The position numbers and the translations under genes are program-made. From positions 1-5,507 of the forward strand of contig JAKSCN010000156.1 in assembly GCA_022360595.1 (NCBI GenBank): a stretch of DNA of 5,507 nt. Direction: 5' to 3'. The DNA is from Chromatiales bacterium. Lineage in GTDB: Bacteria; Pseudomonadota; Gammaproteobacteria; Chromatiales; Chromatiaceae. This document shows, in pieces, positions 4,967 to 5,507 of the stretch. The notes under the pieces were generated by a model. It was not told where the DNA came from and made no database searches. It was given only the letters and a program-made list of their open reading frames with translations. Within the stretch, counting starts at the first letter, position 1, and each line of letters opens with the position of its first letter.

Positions 4967-5149
4967 ATCTTCTCACCACCCCATAAATAGTTCATTCGGT
5001 GACCGATAATCTCTTGTGGGTCTCGATCTGTTGTTGAGTTGATTCAACGCATACTTCACCGTATCAAAATCGGTGCTTTTGGGAAAATACTGCCTGATCA
5101 ATCCGTTGGTATTTTCATTGATGCCAAGCTCACTTGGTGTGTAAGGGTG
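4922..5149 (-). mobile_element. IS30-family insertion sequence remnant (3' end)
   Basis: The segment contains the last part of an IS30-type transposase and about 50 bp of sequence beyond its stop, towards 4922. On the minus strand this reads TTGCAGTTATTACTTGAAAC..., which has the look of an IS30-family terminal repeat. Recognition of the end is from memory. The other end and most of the transposase are absent, so the element is dead. The left limit is approximate. The right limit is where transposase similarity stops, near 5149. Confidence 0.7.
4973..5149 (-). pseudogene. IS30-family transposase, C-terminal remnant
   Basis: On the minus strand, 58 residues lead to a TGA at 4975-4973. The key IS30 blocks are YTPSELGINENTNGLIRQYF followed by PKSTDFDTVKYALNQLNNR and the closing RSPNELFMGW. 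NENTNG holds the third acidic catalytic residue of the DDE triad. The two Asp residues and the whole N-terminal DNA-binding part are missing; the family is usually above 300 residues. Upstream of about 5149 the frame continues a few codons (LTLTS) with no similarity. The PTRDYRSP stretch differs from the usual PRKTLGW-type sequence, so some decay has occurred. Confidence 0.85.
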
Positions 5150-5304
5150 GGAAGTTAGTGTTAACAGGCCCTAGTATCGTTCATATTCGCTCAGATGGTT
5201 GTAGCTCAAGTGGCTTCATCTCTTGGCGGGGGGGACTGACTCTACCGGCTGACCCTTCATCGACCAATTACACTTATTATCCAAAACTGTCTATACGAAT
5301 GATA
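5150..5304. other. Unassigned 155-nt stretch between IS30 remnant and EAL gene
   Basis: No convincing gene is present. Read on the minus strand, 5171-5157 is GGGCCTGTTAACACT followed by AACTTCC, next to CTAG (5171-5174). This has the look of an insertion-sequence end fused to the IS30 fragment. A 28-residue minus-strand open stretch (5267-5181), with DEGSAGRV followed by SPPRQEMKPLELQPSERI, has protein-like composition but no clear start. A seven-G run is at 5228-5234. Confidence 0.5.
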
Positions 5305-5507
5305 TTAAGGTTTGCCAAAAAGGTATCCCTGAGCGTAGTCGAATCCTAACTCGATAACTCGGTTTAACATTGTTTTGCTCTCTATCCCTTCAGCTACGCT
5401 AAGGTAGCCTGCTTTTTTGACAATTTTTGCCATCTCTTCAGTTATGTAATATTGCTCGTTATTTTGTTGTTCCAATAGGCGAATCATGCTGATATCAAAT
5501 TTAACAA
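5305..5507 (-). CDS. EAL-domain protein (c-di-GMP phosphodiesterase type), C-terminal end
   Basis: The minus-strand frame is open from the right edge (VKFDISMIRLLE...) to a TAA at 5307-5305, so about 67 residues of a roughly 240-residue EAL domain are visible and the start lies outside. VKFDISMIR is the K-x-D strand, where Lys and Asp help catalysis and metal binding. SVAEGIES is the EGxE motif with a catalytic/metal-site Glu, and GFDYAQGYLFGKP is the conserved last block. EAL domains hydrolyse cyclic di-GMP and so control attachment and motility. These key residues suggest an active site, but the EAL signature itself is not in view. The frame stops immediately after GKP, a few residues earlier than most family members, beside scrambled insertion-sequence debris, so the tail may have been cut. 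Confidence 0.85.
   Translation of the reverse strand, partial: VKFDISMIRLLEQQNNEQYYITEEMAKIVKKAGYLSVAEGIESKTMLNRVIELGFDYAQGYLFGKP

Noticed and set aside
5134..5349. Plus-strand 71-residue open frame across the scar
   Set aside because: It begins inside the IS30 remnant on the opposite strand, runs through the unassigned junction and ends antisense to the EAL gene, so it is a chance frame.

Overview
The window looks like a piece of a gammaproteobacterial chromosome. This rests on protein character only: a XrtA/FemAB-style GNAT tail, a HupE/UreJ-type membrane protein followed by a DUF6488-like protein, an EAL domain and an IS30-family transposase remnant. I cannot name a genus. The left half (about 1-2800) is richer in G+C and gene-dense. 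The right half (about 2800-5507) is visibly A+T-richer, carries sparser genes on both strands, and ends in insertion-sequence debris, so it reads as an accessory or rearranged region.

Layout. 2-559: C-terminal part of a FemAB/GNAT-like acyltransferase that enters from the left edge. 678-2803: a three-gene plus-strand cluster that looks like a metal-handling unit. It comprises a His-rich two-helix membrane protein (678-1106), a HupE/UreJ-type permease fused to a C-terminal soluble beta-rich domain (1286-2446), and a small secreted PepSY-like/DUF6488 protein with a GGGHSH start (2465-2803). The cluster promoter has a 19-bp spacer containing an imperfect dyad, like MerR-regulated metal promoters, and its predicted +1 falls on the A of the first ATG, suggesting a leaderless message. 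Between the first and second genes lies a highly structured 179-nt leader. It can form a 36-nt hairpin and a three-way junction, and a junction segment is perfectly complementary to the ribosome-binding site of the permease. This is the best candidate in the window for an undescribed element: a cis-acting RNA switch.

3141-3650: a secreted protein with ten cysteines, function unknown, with its own promoter. A 13-bp stem terminator (3704-3740) separates it from the convergent minus-strand class I methyltransferase (3744-4571). That gene has a near-consensus promoter about 150 nt upstream and a long leader with inverted repeats.

4797-5304: a palindromic possible operator, the first codons of a membrane or secreted gene that run into an IS30-family element end, a 59-codon C-terminal transposase remnant (minus strand), and about 150 nt of unassigned sequence. 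5305-5507: the C-terminal end of an EAL-domain (cyclic-di-GMP phosphodiesterase-type) protein on the minus strand, running off the right edge and stopping immediately after its GKP motif.

How the genes may work together (inference): the 678-2803 proteins all expose histidine-rich or mature-N-terminal histidine segments to the periplasm around a HupE-type permease. This fits capture and import, or homeostasis, of a transition metal such as Ni, Co, Zn or Cu. The sequence does not identify the metal.
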